DNA of 64,000 bases from CAWIHA01 sp963835855 (GCA_963835855.1 CAWIHA010000011.1:15176-79175), one strand, 5' to 3'; shown: positions 34,333 through 43,474, counted from the first letter of the stretch. Translations and numbers: made by a program. Notes: generated by a model not told the origin, from the sequence alone.

Positions 34333-35712
34333 ATGGCCAAGGAATACGACCTGACTCCCAGGTGTGTGCCAGCGGTCGAGACGCCGTTCCGGCGCATTGC
34401 GACCGCGATTCCAGCGCCCGAGTCGGTTCTAATCCTCGAACAACTCGCCCGGTACGAGCCCCTATCCATGCGCGGCCAGCCGCCCATTGTTTGGGACCGC
34501 GCCGAAGGTTTCCAGGTCTGGGATGCGTGGGGCAACTGCTGGGTGGACTGGTCTTCCGCCGTGCTCGTCGCCAACGCGGGGCACGGCCGGAGCGAGATCC
34601 GCGACGCCATCGCGCAGCAGGCCGCCAGCTCGCTGCTAACAAACTATTGCTTCCCGAGCGAGATCCGCGCGCGCTTGGTCGAGCGGCTGGCTTCGCTGCT
34701 GCCTGAACCGCTGAAGCGCATCTTTCTGCTGACCACCGGCTCAGAAGCGGTCGAGTGCGCCATCAAGCTCTGCCGCGCCTATGGCGTGCGCCATGGCGGA
34801 CGCTCCAAGCACGTGATCGTGTCGTTCGATCAGGCCTTCCACGGCCGCACGCTGGGCGCGCAGCAGGCCGGCGGCATCCCGGCACTCAAGGATTGGATCG
34901 TCAACCTCGACGCGGGCTTTGTGCAGGCGCCGTTTCCGGATGGTTTCTGGACCCCGGATACGTCGTTTGAGGCGTTCGAGCGGTGCCTGTCCGAGGCGGG
35001 CGTCGAGCCACAGAACGTTGCCGGCGTGATTCTAGAGACGTACCAGGGCGGCAGCGCCGCCTTCGCGCCGCGTCCTTACATGGAAGCGCTGCGGCAGTGG
35101 TCAACCGGACACAAGGTACTGCTGGTGTGCGATGAAGTGCAGGCGGGATTCGGCCGCACTGGAACGCTGTGGGGCTTCGAGCACTACGGCATCGTTCCGG
35201 ATCTGGCGTGCTTCGGCAAAGGCATCTCCAGCTCACTCCCCATCGCAGCCGTCGCGGGCCGCGCCGATGTCATGGACCTGTTCGGCCCGGGCACGATGAC
35301 TTCGACGCACACCGGCAATCCCGTCTGCTGCGCCGCCGCGCTGGCTTCGATCGGCCGGATCGTCAACGAAAATCTGGCTGGCCGCGCTCAGGAAACCGGC
35401 GCTGTGCTGCATGATTGCCTGCACGCGCTCCAGGCGCGGTTCCCGCAAATCGGGTTTATCGGCGGAAAGGGGCTGGTTGCGGGGGTCGCGTGCGTGCGGC
35501 CCGGGACCAGGGAGCCCGATGGCGACCTGGCCTGGGATGTCGTGCGGCGTTCGGTCGAAAAGGGTGTGTTGATGTTCAGCCCGGTCGGCCATGGTGGCGC
35601 CACTATCAAGATCTGCCCGCCGCTCGTGATCACCAGGGAAGCTCTCCTTGACAGCTTCACCGGCTTCGAAGAAGCATTCTCCGAATCGCTGTGCCAGGAG
35701 GCGGCCGTCTGA
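34333..35712 (+). CDS. Class III (fold type I) PLP aminotransferase
   Basis: 459 residues. Motifs: GHGRSEIRDAI, TTGSEAVECAIKLCRAYG, VSFDQAFHGRTLGAQ, ILETYQGGSAA, CDEVQAGFGRTG (PLP Asp) and LACFGKGISSSLPIAAVAG with the Schiff-base Lys. It resembles 4-aminobutyrate, acetylornithine and 2,2-dialkylglycine aminotransferases. The amino donor cannot be read. Its TGA overlaps the next ATG by one base (TGATG). The coupled Gfo/Idh dehydrogenase suggests a ketose/amino sugar or cyclitol pathway rather than arginine or GABA metabolism. Confidence 0.85.
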   Translation: MAKEYDLTPRCVPAVETPFRRIATAIPAPESVLILEQLARYEPLSMRGQPPIVWDRAEGFQVWDAWGNCWVDWSSAVLVANAGHGRSEIRDAIAQQAASSLLTNYCFPSEIRARLVERLASLLPEPLKRIFLLTTGSEAVECAIKLCRAYGVRHGGRSKHVIVSFDQAFHGRTLGAQQAGGIPALKDWIVNLDAGFVQAPFPDGFWTPDTSFEAFERCLSEAGVEPQNVAGVILETYQGGSAAFAPRPYMEALRQWSTGHKVLLVCDEVQAGFGRTGTLWGFEHYGIVPDLACFGKGISSSLPIAAVAGRADVMDLFGPGTMTSTHTGNPVCCAAALASIGRIVNENLAGRAQETGAVLHDCLHALQARFPQIGFIGGKGLVAGVACVRPGTREPDGDLAWDVVRRSVEKGVLMFSPVGHGGATIKICPPLVITREALLDSFTGFEEAFSESLCQEAAV

Positions 35713-36977
35713 TGCCAAAAATGAGGGTCGCGATCATCGGCGGCGGCATGATCACGCATCGCCAACTGCTGCCGTCGCTGTATCAGATCGAGCGGGAAGG
35801 ACGCATCGGCCAGATCACCGTCTGCGCGCGGACACGCCGGACTGTGGCCGAACTGGCCGCCTCGGAGACCCTGCGCCGCGCGTTTCCGGGCCAGACCTTC
35901 CACGCCTTTCCCGACTCCGGCGATCCCGGCCAACCGCATCCCGAGCTGTACCGCGAGGTGATCGGGGAAATGCCGCCGCGCAACCTCGTCGTAGTGGCCG
36001 TGCCGGATCAGCTCCACTTTGAGGTCATCATGACTGCTCTTCGCGCGAACCAGCACGTGCTTACCGTCAAGCCGCTCGTGCGGAGAGCTGCCGAAGCGGC
36101 GGAGATTGAAAGGGAAGCCTTCTCGCGCGGCCTGATGGCCGGCATCGAATATCACAAGCGCTTCGACCATCGCAGCCTGATCGCGCGAAGGCAGTATCGC
36201 GAAGGTCTGTTCGGCGAGTTCCGGCTCGGCGCGGCGTGCCTGCTCGAGAAGTGGCATTACCGCCACTCGAACTTTCAGAACTGGTGCACGGTGGAGAACT
36301 CCGATGCGTTTACCTATATCGGCTGCCACTATATCGACTTGGTGCATTTCATCACCGGCCTCCTGCCCATCGCGGTGAGCGTGCACGGCATCCGCGACCG
36401 TTACCCGAACGGCAACGAGGGCTTCCTCTGGACGGACGCGCGCGTCCTTTGGTCGAACGGCGCGTGCCTCAATGTTCAGAACGCGCTCGGCTTCCCCGAT
36501 GCAGCGCCGGGCGCGAACGCGCAAGGTCTCACCATGTACTGCGCCGGGGCGGACAACGGCGCGCTCATCGCACACTCCGATCAGTACCGAGGGTTGGAAT
36601 ATTCTTACGCGCGAACACCCAGCGCCTCCGGCGCGGCCGGGTACGCCGAGCCCAACCCTGATTATTTCCAGTACCTCGATCTCGGAGGCCTGGGTTTGGC
36701 GCCGGCAGGTTACGGCTACCGCTCGGTCGTGCACATCGTCTCCAACGCGCTCCGCCTTGAGAGGGAGACCGCAGGCCTCGACGGTGCCGAAGCCCTGGCG
36801 CGGCGTCAGCGGATACTGAAAGAGTTCGACGAGGCCGGTATCATGGCGACGCCCGCGAACAGCCGCTCGAACGAGCTTGCGATCGAAGCCGGGCGGCTTT
36901 CGATCCTGAACGGAGGCCGGGAGGCCGTGATCGATTACGGCAACCAGCCGCGCGTCCGGCTCCGCGAATATGCATGA
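35712..36977 (+). CDS. Gfo/Idh/MocA-family oxidoreductase
   Basis: 421 residues. The Rossmann motif is VAIIGGGMITHRQLLPSLY, and the cofactor/substrate Lys is in VLTVKPLVRRAAEA, replacing the usual EKP. The catalytic region has GCHYIDLVHFITG with the conserved Asp and His. Family members oxidise or reduce sugar or inositol carbon centres with NAD(P). The start at ATG 35712 overlaps the aminotransferase stop, and the product is therefore likely to act on the same compound. Substrate unknown. Confidence 0.85.
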   Translation: MPKMRVAIIGGGMITHRQLLPSLYQIEREGRIGQITVCARTRRTVAELAASETLRRAFPGQTFHAFPDSGDPGQPHPELYREVIGEMPPRNLVVVAVPDQLHFEVIMTALRANQHVLTVKPLVRRAAEAAEIEREAFSRGLMAGIEYHKRFDHRSLIARRQYREGLFGEFRLGAACLLEKWHYRHSNFQNWCTVENSDAFTYIGCHYIDLVHFITGLLPIAVSVHGIRDRYPNGNEGFLWTDARVLWSNGACLNVQNALGFPDAAPGANAQGLTMYCAGADNGALIAHSDQYRGLEYSYARTPSASGAAGYAEPNPDYFQYLDLGGLGLAPAGYGYRSVVHIVSNALRLERETAGLDGAEALARRQRILKEFDEAGIMATPANSRSNELAIEAGRLSILNGGREAVIDYGNQPRVRLREYA

Positions 36978-37116
36978 GCCCGCCTTTTGCTTTTTTCTGC
37001 TGGTTTTGCTAAGTTATCGGTTTTGATCGAGCCACGTTGCGGCTGCATTCCTTACCGGTCCCCACAGCGCCTTCCCGGAGCCCGAGTGCGGCGCTCAGTG
37101 CGGCTGCCGTGACACC

Positions 37117-37587
37117 ATGGCGGATAATAGGACGAGCGAGACCAAGCGCGTAGACACCTACCTCGATTCCGCATTGGGCAGCGCGGATGAAGCTGAGCGC
37201 TTGGTTCTGGACGTGGCCCGTGCGGCCGGCGTCCCGGAGGACGAATTGCACAAGTTAGGGATGGCCGTCCACGAGTCGATCGTCAACGCCGTTGTGCATG
37301 GCAACCGTTATAACGCCCGAAAGAAGGTTCACCTCGAAGTGGCAAATGCACTGGACCGCCTGACCGTGACCGTCACGGATGAAGGGGAAGGGTTCGAACT
37401 CACTGCGCTGCCCGATCCAGTGGCCGAGCAGAACCTGCTCCAGCAGTCAGGCCGCGGTATTTTCCTCATCCGGACATTCGTCGATGAGTTTCGGGTCCGT
37501 CGGCTGGCCCCGTGCGGAACCGAAGTCAAGCTGGTAAAGTACATACGCAAGCCATCATCAAGTTCCTTAAGGAGGTCGAATCTGTGA
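37117..37587 (+). CDS. RsbW-type anti-sigma factor / serine kinase
   Basis: 156 residues of HATPase_c_2 type. Visible are the N box (GMAVHESIVNAVVHGNRY), G1 (VTDEGEGFEL) and G2 (QQSGRGIFLIRTFVDE). It should bind a sigma factor and phosphorylate the STAS partner on a Ser. The GTG of the STAS gene overlaps its TGA (GTGA), so the two are coupled as in SpoIIAB/SpoIIAA or RsbW/RsbV pairs. No sigma factor gene is adjacent. Confidence 0.9.
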   Translation: MADNRTSETKRVDTYLDSALGSADEAERLVLDVARAAGVPEDELHKLGMAVHESIVNAVVHGNRYNARKKVHLEVANALDRLTVTVTDEGEGFELTALPDPVAEQNLLQQSGRGIFLIRTFVDEFRVRRLAPCGTEVKLVKYIRKPSSSSLRRSNL

Positions 37588-37928
37588 GTGCTAAACTCAG
37601 CCCGCGCCAGGTGGGCGACGTTACTGTCATTGATGTTTCCGGCCGGATCACGTTGGGAGAGGGTTCGAGCAATCTTCGAGACGGCATCCGGGCCCTGCTG
37701 TCGAAGGGGCAGAAGAAGGTGCTGCTGAACCTCGGAGACGTTTCCTACATCGATAGCTCGGGGATCGGCGAGCTGGTCTCGGCCTTTACGTCGGTTACAA
37801 ATCAGGGCGGCCGGTTGAAGCTCCTGAATCTGACCAAAAGGGTTCGAGATCTGTTGCAGATCACGAAGCTCTATACCGTCTTCGAGGTGTTCGACGACGA
37901 GGCATCGGCGATCCGCAGCTTCTCGTAA
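37584..37928 (+). CDS. STAS-domain anti-anti-sigma factor
   Basis: 114 residues from GTG 37584, preceded by AAGGAGG. The STAS domain covers the whole length; the phosphorylatable site is LGDVSYIDSSGIGELVSAF. When dephosphorylated it would bind the upstream kinase and free a sigma factor. Order here is kinase then STAS, the reverse of the Bacillus operons. Confidence 0.92.
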   Translation: MSAKLSPRQVGDVTVIDVSGRITLGEGSSNLRDGIRALLSKGQKKVLLNLGDVSYIDSSGIGELVSAFTSVTNQGGRLKLLNLTKRVRDLLQITKLYTVFEVFDDEASAIRSFS

Positions 37929-38055
37929 CGGGCCGAAAGTTCTGGCAGTGGCATGGTGCCGGGGAATCGGTGTAGAGAACTGTCCCCTGGCGGCGTGCCC
38001 CAGCGCGGTGGGACCGCAGCCCTTATGCTAAAATGAAATCGCTCCTGAGGTTTCC

Positions 38056-38760
38056 GTGGACAGAATCACCCGTAAACAATTAAAAAGTGACGAGTTTGCC
38101 ATCAAAGCCGGGCAAACCGTAGAGTTCTTCAGCGAGCATCGCCAGCAGGTCGTCTGGTATGGCGCCGCTGGTATCGTCGCGGTGTTGCTGGTGCTGGGGG
38201 TCTTCGGTTATCGCAGCCACCAGCGCGCCATCCGCGAGAATGCGCTGGATGCCGCTCTTGAAATTCAGAATGCGAACGTCGGCCCGGCACGGAGCCAGTT
38301 CGTTCGCACCTTCCCTTCCGAGGGGGAAAGAAACAAGGCGGCCGAGAAGGCGTTCCGTGATCTGGCGGGCAAATACTCCGGCACGAACGAGGGCACGATC
38401 GCCGAGTACTACCTGGGTGTCATCGCCGCGGACGAAGGCAAGCTGGCAGAGGCGGAAAAACATTATAAGCAGGTAGTCGATTCCGGTAACTATAACTATG
38501 CATCGATTGCCGAGCTTGCGCTGGCAGACATCTATAAGAACGAAGGCAAGCTAGCCGACGGCGAAAAACTCCTGCGAGCCCTGATAGCCAACCCCTCAGA
38601 TTTCGTGTCTAAGGACCAGGCCACGATCGCATTGGCTCGCCTGATTGCATCCAGCCATCCCGAGGAGGCCCGCAACCTGCTTCTGCCGCTGCGCACCGAA
38701 AACAGCGCCGTCAGCCGTGTGGTGGTGGCCGCGCTCGGCGAAATCTCGCAGATGAAGTAG
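38056..38760 (+). CDS. Membrane-anchored TPR protein (YfgM/TPR_21-like)
   Basis: 234 residues. Short basic N-terminus, one membrane helix (VVWYGAAGIVAVLLVLGVFGY), then tetratricopeptide repeats (AEYYLGVIAADEGKLAEAEKHYKQV, AELALADIYKNEGKLADGEKLL). YfgM-like proteins bind the Sec translocon and periplasmic chaperones. Start GTG 38056; a TGCTAAAAT (38026-38034) could be its -10. dGTPase follows 8 bases downstream. Confidence 0.78.
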   Translation: MDRITRKQLKSDEFAIKAGQTVEFFSEHRQQVVWYGAAGIVAVLLVLGVFGYRSHQRAIRENALDAALEIQNANVGPARSQFVRTFPSEGERNKAAEKAFRDLAGKYSGTNEGTIAEYYLGVIAADEGKLAEAEKHYKQVVDSGNYNYASIAELALADIYKNEGKLADGEKLLRALIANPSDFVSKDQATIALARLIASSHPEEARNLLLPLRTENSAVSRVVVAALGEISQMK

Positions 38761-38768
38761 TTGCCCGG

Positions 38769-39887
38769 ATGAAAACGGCGCGCCTGGGACCGCGATTCCC
38801 GGTCGAACAAAGCCGCGGCCGCCGCTACCCCGAGCTGTCTCATCCTTACCGGAACGAATTCCAGCGCGACCGCGACCGCATCGTCCACGCGCGCGCGTTC
38901 CGGCGCCTGGAAGACAAGACCCAGGTCTTCACGGCCGGTCTCTCGGACCACTTCCGCAACCGGCTGACGCACACAATCGAGGTCTCGCAGATCGCCCGCA
39001 CGGTTGCTTCGGCGATCGGCCTCGATGAAGACCTCACTGAAGCTCTCTCGCTCGCGCACGACATCGGCCACCCCCCGTTCGCTCATGCCGGAGAAGAGGA
39101 GCTCGACCGGCAGATGGGCCGCTTCGGCGAGCACTTCGATCACAACCTGCACGCGCTCCGCATCGTCGAGAGCTTCGAGCAGCGCTACGCGCGTTTCCCA
39201 GGGTTGAACCTGACATTCGAGGTCCGCGAGGGTATTGTCAAGCACTCGCGCGATCTGGCTCCCGGTCCCGATCTTGAAGAGTACCTGCCCGGCTTGCGCC
39301 CCCCGCTCGAAGCGCAGCTCATCGATTGGGCCGACGAGATCGCTTATAACACTGCGGATCTCGACGACGCATTTTCCGCGCGCTTTTTTGAAATTGCCGC
39401 CGTGGTGGAAAATGTCCCGCAGTTCGCCGGGATTTGGGTCGAGATCGAGAGCCAGTTCCCCGGCGCGTCCGAGCGCATCTGGTTTCAGGAGAGCCTGCGG
39501 CGGCTGATCGACCTATTGGTCTCGGGCCTGATCGAGGGGACCCGAAAGGCCATCGAGAACGCCGGGGTTAGCACTGTCGAGGACGTGCGGCGGCATCCAA
39601 GCCGGCTGGCCTGCTTCAACGCGCCCGCCGCCGGGCTGAATTCCGCGTTGAAGCAGTTTTTGCACCGGCACGTTTACTTCTCCCCGCCGCTGGTGGAGGA
39701 GCGGCGCCGCTCCGCCACGATGATCGCCGAGCTCTTCCAATTCTTCCTGGAACACCCTGAGCGCCTGCCCGCTTCTTACCTGGAGGAAGCCGCCGGCCAG
39801 CCGCTGCACTGGCTTGTGTGCGACTACATCGCCGGCATGACCGACGGCTATTTCTGCCGCATCCATAAGGAGATGCTCGGGGGCTAA
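38769..39887 (+). CDS. dgt: Deoxyguanosinetriphosphate triphosphohydrolase-like protein
   Basis: 372 residues, matching the dGTPase type 2 family. HD-domain ligands: RLTHTIEVSQ (His), SLAHDIGHPPFAHAGEE (HD), FDHNLHALRIV and DWADEIAYNTADLDD (Asp). It cleaves dNTPs to deoxynucleosides and tripolyphosphate, balancing dNTP pools. The substrate range of this type is broader than dGTP. It lies 8 bases after the TPR gene. Confidence 0.93.
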   Translation: MKTARLGPRFPVEQSRGRRYPELSHPYRNEFQRDRDRIVHARAFRRLEDKTQVFTAGLSDHFRNRLTHTIEVSQIARTVASAIGLDEDLTEALSLAHDIGHPPFAHAGEEELDRQMGRFGEHFDHNLHALRIVESFEQRYARFPGLNLTFEVREGIVKHSRDLAPGPDLEEYLPGLRPPLEAQLIDWADEIAYNTADLDDAFSARFFEIAAVVENVPQFAGIWVEIESQFPGASERIWFQESLRRLIDLLVSGLIEGTRKAIENAGVSTVEDVRRHPSRLACFNAPAAGLNSALKQFLHRHVYFSPPLVEERRRSATMIAELFQFFLEHPERLPASYLEEAAGQPLHWLVCDYIAGMTDGYFCRIHKEMLGG

Positions 39888-39978
39888 TGGGCAGGCTCGG
39901 GCGCGATTCACAATCGTCAACCCGCCCGGGCGGTAAGCCTTCGGGAGCCGTATGCGATGATGGAGATCCACTCCCGTT

Positions 39979-40611
39979 ATGGCCTGTAAGATTTGTGAAA
40001 CGCGCCGTCCGCGGCGCGCTTGTCCCGGCGCCGGGGGCGAGATCTGCCCGGTGTGCTGCGGCACCGAGCGCGAGAACAGCATCGCCTGCCCGCTCGACTG
40101 CCCGTACCTCGAAGAGGCCCGTGCCCGCGAAAAGTCCCCGGTCCTCGATCCGAAGGATATTCCGAACCTGGATATTCAGGTTTCGGACCAGTTCCTGCGC
40201 GACAGGGAGCCGCTGCTGGCTTTCCTGGCCCGCGCTGTGGTCGAAGCCGGACTCGATACCGCCGGCGCCGTGGACACCGATGTGCGCGAGGCGCTAGATT
40301 CGCTGATTCGCACGTACCGTACGCTCCAGAGTGGCCTCTATTACGAGACCCGGCCAGCGAATCTGCTCGCGGCCGGCATCCAGGGCCGGCTGCGCGAAAG
40401 TATCGACGAGTTCCGGCGCAAGGATACAGAGCAGCACGGAATGGCGACGCTGCGCGATGCTGACGTGCTGGGCGTGCTCGTGTTTCTTCGGCGCATGGAG
40501 TGGCAACACAATAACGGGCGCAAGCGCGGCCGCGCGTTCCTTGATTTCCTGGGGAGATACTTTGCGGGCACGAGCGACGCGGCATCTGCCTCGCCGCTCG
40601 TGCTGCCATAG
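39979..40611 (+). CDS. Cys-rich conserved hypothetical protein
   Basis: 210 residues. The first 45 hold eight cysteines (positions 3, 6, 15, 23, 26, 27, 37, 41) in CxxC...GEICPVCCGTEREN...ACPLDCPYLEEAR, which likely bind zinc or an Fe-S cluster. The rest is helical (FLRDREPLLAFLARAVVEAG). No enzyme motif is seen. I do not recognise a function. It stands in line with dgt. Confidence 0.7.
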   Translation: MACKICETRRPRRACPGAGGEICPVCCGTERENSIACPLDCPYLEEARAREKSPVLDPKDIPNLDIQVSDQFLRDREPLLAFLARAVVEAGLDTAGAVDTDVREALDSLIRTYRTLQSGLYYETRPANLLAAGIQGRLRESIDEFRRKDTEQHGMATLRDADVLGVLVFLRRMEWQHNNGRKRGRAFLDFLGRYFAGTSDAASASPLVLP

Positions 40612-40707
40612 GCGAGCTTCACCTCCGATTCCCTCATTCTTGCGAACAGTTTGTTTTGGTGCGGCGCCGCTTTATGATAGGTAACGAGGATTTGCGGGGG
40701 GCTGGTT

Positions 40708-41133
40708 ATGCTTCGACTCAAGGAAATCTTGCACCAGCGCGCCATGTTCTCGGCCAAACCTGGCCAGAGCGTGGTGGAAGTGGCGCAGCAAATGGCCGCA
40801 CGCAACATCGGCGCCATTCTCGTGCTTGAAAACGGGGAGCTTCGAGGAGTGTTCAGCGAACGCGACTTGATGAAGCGCGTCATCGTGGAAGGCTTGGATC
40901 CCGCGAACACGCCGGTCGAGAGCGTCATGTCCACCGATCTGACCAAGGCGGACGAAGATTCGACTGCCGAGCAGGCGTTGGAGCTGATGCGGCGGGGCAA
41001 CTGCCGGCATCTTCCGGTCATGCGCGGCGATCAAGTCGTGGGTTTCATCTCCATGCGCGATCTGATGATCTCCGAGCTCGAGCGGAAGACCGAAGAGTTG
41101 CAACACATGCGGGACTATATCCAGAGCGCGTGA
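40708..41133 (+). CDS. CBS-pair regulatory protein
   Basis: 141 residues made of two CBS motifs: PGQSVVEVAQQMAARNIGAILVLENGELRGVFSERDLMKRVI and EDSTAEQALELMRRGNCRHLPVMRGDQVVGFISMRDLM. Such stand-alone proteins bind adenine nucleotides and regulate a partner. The partner is not obvious from the neighbours. The C-terminal 20 residues are a short helix. Confidence 0.9.
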   Translation: MLRLKEILHQRAMFSAKPGQSVVEVAQQMAARNIGAILVLENGELRGVFSERDLMKRVIVEGLDPANTPVESVMSTDLTKADEDSTAEQALELMRRGNCRHLPVMRGDQVVGFISMRDLMISELERKTEELQHMRDYIQSA

Positions 41134-41216
41134 AGAGCGGCATGGCCGTGTTCGCCTACGGCTCGCGCATCGAGCGGCAAATCACGCGGTAGGCACGGTG
41201 AGCCCCCGCGCCGCGC

Positions 41217-42146
41217 CTACTCGGCGGCACGAACCTCGACACGCGGGTACACTTCTTTCGTTTGCGCGAGAGAAGCGAAGGTCACGCCAGGCAGCCGCGC
41301 CGAAGCGGTGCCCGTTGCGACTCCCCAGCGGAGCGCGTCCGCGAAACTCTGCTTCCGGGAGCGGGCCCAGACGAACGCCGCCGCGAGCGCGTCTCCGGAG
41401 CCAATCGGGCACACGGCGTCCACGCGGGGCGCGACGACCTCGATGACGCCGTCCGCGGTCGCGCCGATCGCGCCGCGGCTCCCGACCGACAAGATGACCG
41501 ATTCCGCGCCCATCTGCCGAATACGCTCTGCAGCCGCAAAGAAATGGCCGCGCGTGATCAGCGCGGTGTTGAGCAGCCGCTCGGCCTCCTGCTGGTTCGG
41601 CGCGACCACCGCCGGGCCGGCTTCAACGCCTTCGAGGAGCGCGTCGCCATCCGTGTCGAGCAGCGTCTTGACGCCGTGCACGCGGGCGAGTTTGATGAGC
41701 CGGGAGTAAAAATTCGCCGGCACGCCAGGCGGAACGCTTCCGCAAAGCATCAGCCAGTTTGCGCCCGCCAGCTTGAGCCGTACGGCCTCCTGCAGCCGGT
41801 CCAGTTCGGTCTTGTGCAACTGCGGGCCGTGCTCGTTCAGTTTGACCGTGAGCCCTTGCCGGTCGGTGATGATGAGATTGGTGCGGATGTCGTTCTTGAT
41901 CGCAACCAGCTCGACCGGGAAGCCGCAACTGCAGACTAATTGCCGGAAGCGCTTGGAGGATTCTCCGCCGCAGGTTGCAATCGCGACCGTCTTGCCGCCG
42001 AAGGAATGGATGACGCACGAGGCGTTGATGCCGCGGCCGCCGGCGGATTCCGAGGTCGATAGAATGTACCCCCGGTCTTCGAACACGAGCCGGTCGGCCG
42101 TTACATTGTGATCTATCGCCGGGTTGATGGTAAGCGTGAGGATCAA
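41217..42146 (-). CDS. PfkB-family sugar kinase, 1-phosphofructokinase-like
   Basis: About 309 residues from a TTG at 42146 (LILTLTINPAIDHNVTADRL), the typical 1-PFK/LacC N-terminus. SAGGRGINAS is PfkB signature 1; PIGSGDALAAAFVWA carries the anion-hole GSGDA with the catalytic Asp. It phosphorylates a sugar phosphate such as fructose-1-P or tagatose-6-P with ATP. No PTS genes are near, so the substrate is open. The upstream frame to 42293 is not conserved-looking; start codon is inferred. Confidence 0.83.
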   Translation of the reverse strand: MILTLTINPAIDHNVTADRLVFEDRGYILSTSESAGGRGINASCVIHSFGGKTVAIATCGGESSKRFRQLVCSCGFPVELVAIKNDIRTNLIITDRQGLTVKLNEHGPQLHKTELDRLQEAVRLKLAGANWLMLCGSVPPGVPANFYSRLIKLARVHGVKTLLDTDGDALLEGVEAGPAVVAPNQQEAERLLNTALITRGHFFAAAERIRQMGAESVILSVGSRGAIGATADGVIEVVAPRVDAVCPIGSGDALAAAFVWARSRKQSFADALRWGVATGTASARLPGVTFASLAQTKEVYPRVEVRAAE

Positions 42147-42361
42147 GCTTCCATTGTATGCGGAAACCGAATGATTGCCCCTGCAGGGCAATATCCTAAG
42201 TGTCGAAAAGTGTTCGGCGGCGGGGAAACGTCTATCCTGCCCTTCTGGGCGCGTAACTACCGTCCCGGCGGGATACCGCCCGGCTGCCTCCACGTTCTAC
42301 GCTAAAATTAGAAACGATCGAGCGGCGGATTACGTCCGCTACGAAGAGGAGGGGTTGAGGG

Positions 42362-43018
42362 ATGAGAAATCTGGGTGTACTGACGAGTACTCTTTGCCTG
42401 GCCGCGGCATTCACGGCTCTAGCGCCGCGCGCTCAGGCAGACCAATGGGACAAAAAGACGATCGTGACGTTCAACCAACCGGTAGAGATATCGGGAACTG
42501 TGCTTGCACCGGGCACCTACGTGTTCAAGTTGGTCAATTTGACCGACCGAAACATTGTCCAGATATCCGACGCGACCGAAACGCACGTGTACGCCACGAT
42601 CCTGGCGATACCAGATTACCGGGTGAATCTGCCGTGGAAGAGCAAGCCGAAGATCGGCATCCGGGAAACCGCGTCCGGAGCGCCTCCAGCGATTAAAGAT
42701 TGGTTCGCCCCGAGCGACCAGTTCGGGCAGGAATTCCTGTATCAGCCACTGCCGGTCACGCAAGTGGCCGCCGTTCAACCGATGCCGGAGCAGCCTAAGC
42801 CAGTACAGGCTCAGCCGGAACAGCAGGCGGCTATGACGCCCCCGGCGGCGCCCGCGCCTGAGCAGCAACCGGTGGAAACCGCACAAGCGGCTCCGCCGCC
42901 CGCGGCGCCTCAAGATCTGCCGAGGACTGCGAGCCCTTATCCGCTTGTGGGCCTGATCGGCTTGCTGTCGCTCGCTGCCGCCGGCGGGCTGCGTGTGTTT
43001 TCAAAGCGAAGCGCCTGA
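42362..43018 (+). CDS. Secreted protein with LPxTA-type C-terminal sorting-like tail
   Basis: 218 residues. A signal peptide (MRNLGVLTSTLCLAAAFTALAPRAQA) leads into a beta-rich domain (TFNQPVEISGTVLAPGTYVFKLV; about 28-140). A Pro/Gln/Ala-rich disordered stretch follows. The C-terminus has LPRTAS, a hydrophobic helix (YPLVGLIGLLSLAAAGG) and a basic end (VFSKRSA). That is the three-part layout of a sortase/exosortase-type sorting signal, with Ala-Ser in place of Gly. A strong AGGAGG precedes ATG 42362. A likely terminator follows. Confidence 0.75.
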   Translation: MRNLGVLTSTLCLAAAFTALAPRAQADQWDKKTIVTFNQPVEISGTVLAPGTYVFKLVNLTDRNIVQISDATETHVYATILAIPDYRVNLPWKSKPKIGIRETASGAPPAIKDWFAPSDQFGQEFLYQPLPVTQVAAVQPMPEQPKPVQAQPEQQAAMTPPAAPAPEQQPVETAQAAPPPAAPQDLPRTASPYPLVGLIGLLSLAAAGGLRVFSKRSA

Positions 43019-43031
43019 AAAATACCCGAAA

Positions 43032-43064
43032 CGCTCTTGGCGTTCTCCGAAGACGCCAAGAGCG
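43032..43064 (+). terminator. Hairpin terminator after the LPxTA gene
   Basis: CGCTCTTGGCG and CGCCAAGAGCG form an 11-bp perfect stem with an 11-base loop, 13 bases after the stop codon. ACCCG/CGGGT can extend the stem. There is no long T run (only TTT), so it may also act as a processing or Rho-linked structure. Confidence 0.6.
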
Positions 43065-43129
43065 CCCGGGTTTCCACGTTTGAGCTAAGATAGGTCCAGA
43101 GCATACCGGGTGACTACCGGATCGCGGGA

Positions 43130-43474
43130 GTGGCCGCGCATTCGCACGCACCTCTGGGCCAAATGAGATTTGAAGCCAAGCTAATTCTGCTCCTTCAAGA
43201 ACCGCTGCATAATTCGTCCCGGCACGCGGATGCGCGCAACATGCGGATCGCCGTTCGCCGGCGAGGCCAACGCTTTTGGCTTACTGTGCAGAACGAGGGC
43301 AAGGGCTTTGACGCCGAGAGGGTCCGCGTCCTTGGCTTGATCGGCATGGGCGGGCGTGCTGAGAGCCCCGGCGGCGCCTTTCAGATGCAATCCCGGCCCG
43401 GCCTGGGGACATTACTCGCCGTCGAATCACCGCTCGTTTCACCGGGCTTGCAGGTTTCGAGCGCAGGCCTATGA
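43130..43474 (+). pseudogene. Truncated NarL-type histidine kinase (ATPase part only)
   Basis: The frame covers only the HATPase_c domain of a HisKA_3/NarX-type kinase. It keeps NEGKGFD (G1) and RPGLGTLLAVESPL, but the N-box region is altered (LQEPLHNSSRHADA where QEALxNxxRHA is usual). No sensor part, no H-box helix and no membrane segment are left; a TAG lies in frame at 43091. It is likely a decaying remnant. Its TGA overlaps the ATG of the intact regulator gene (ATGA), which shows that they once formed one operon. Confidence 0.7.

Noticed and set aside
43032..43064. CRISPR repeat or attachment site reading of the inverted repeat
   Set aside because: Only one copy, directly after a stop codon; a transcription hairpin is the simpler account. 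No CRISPR array was found anywhere in the window.
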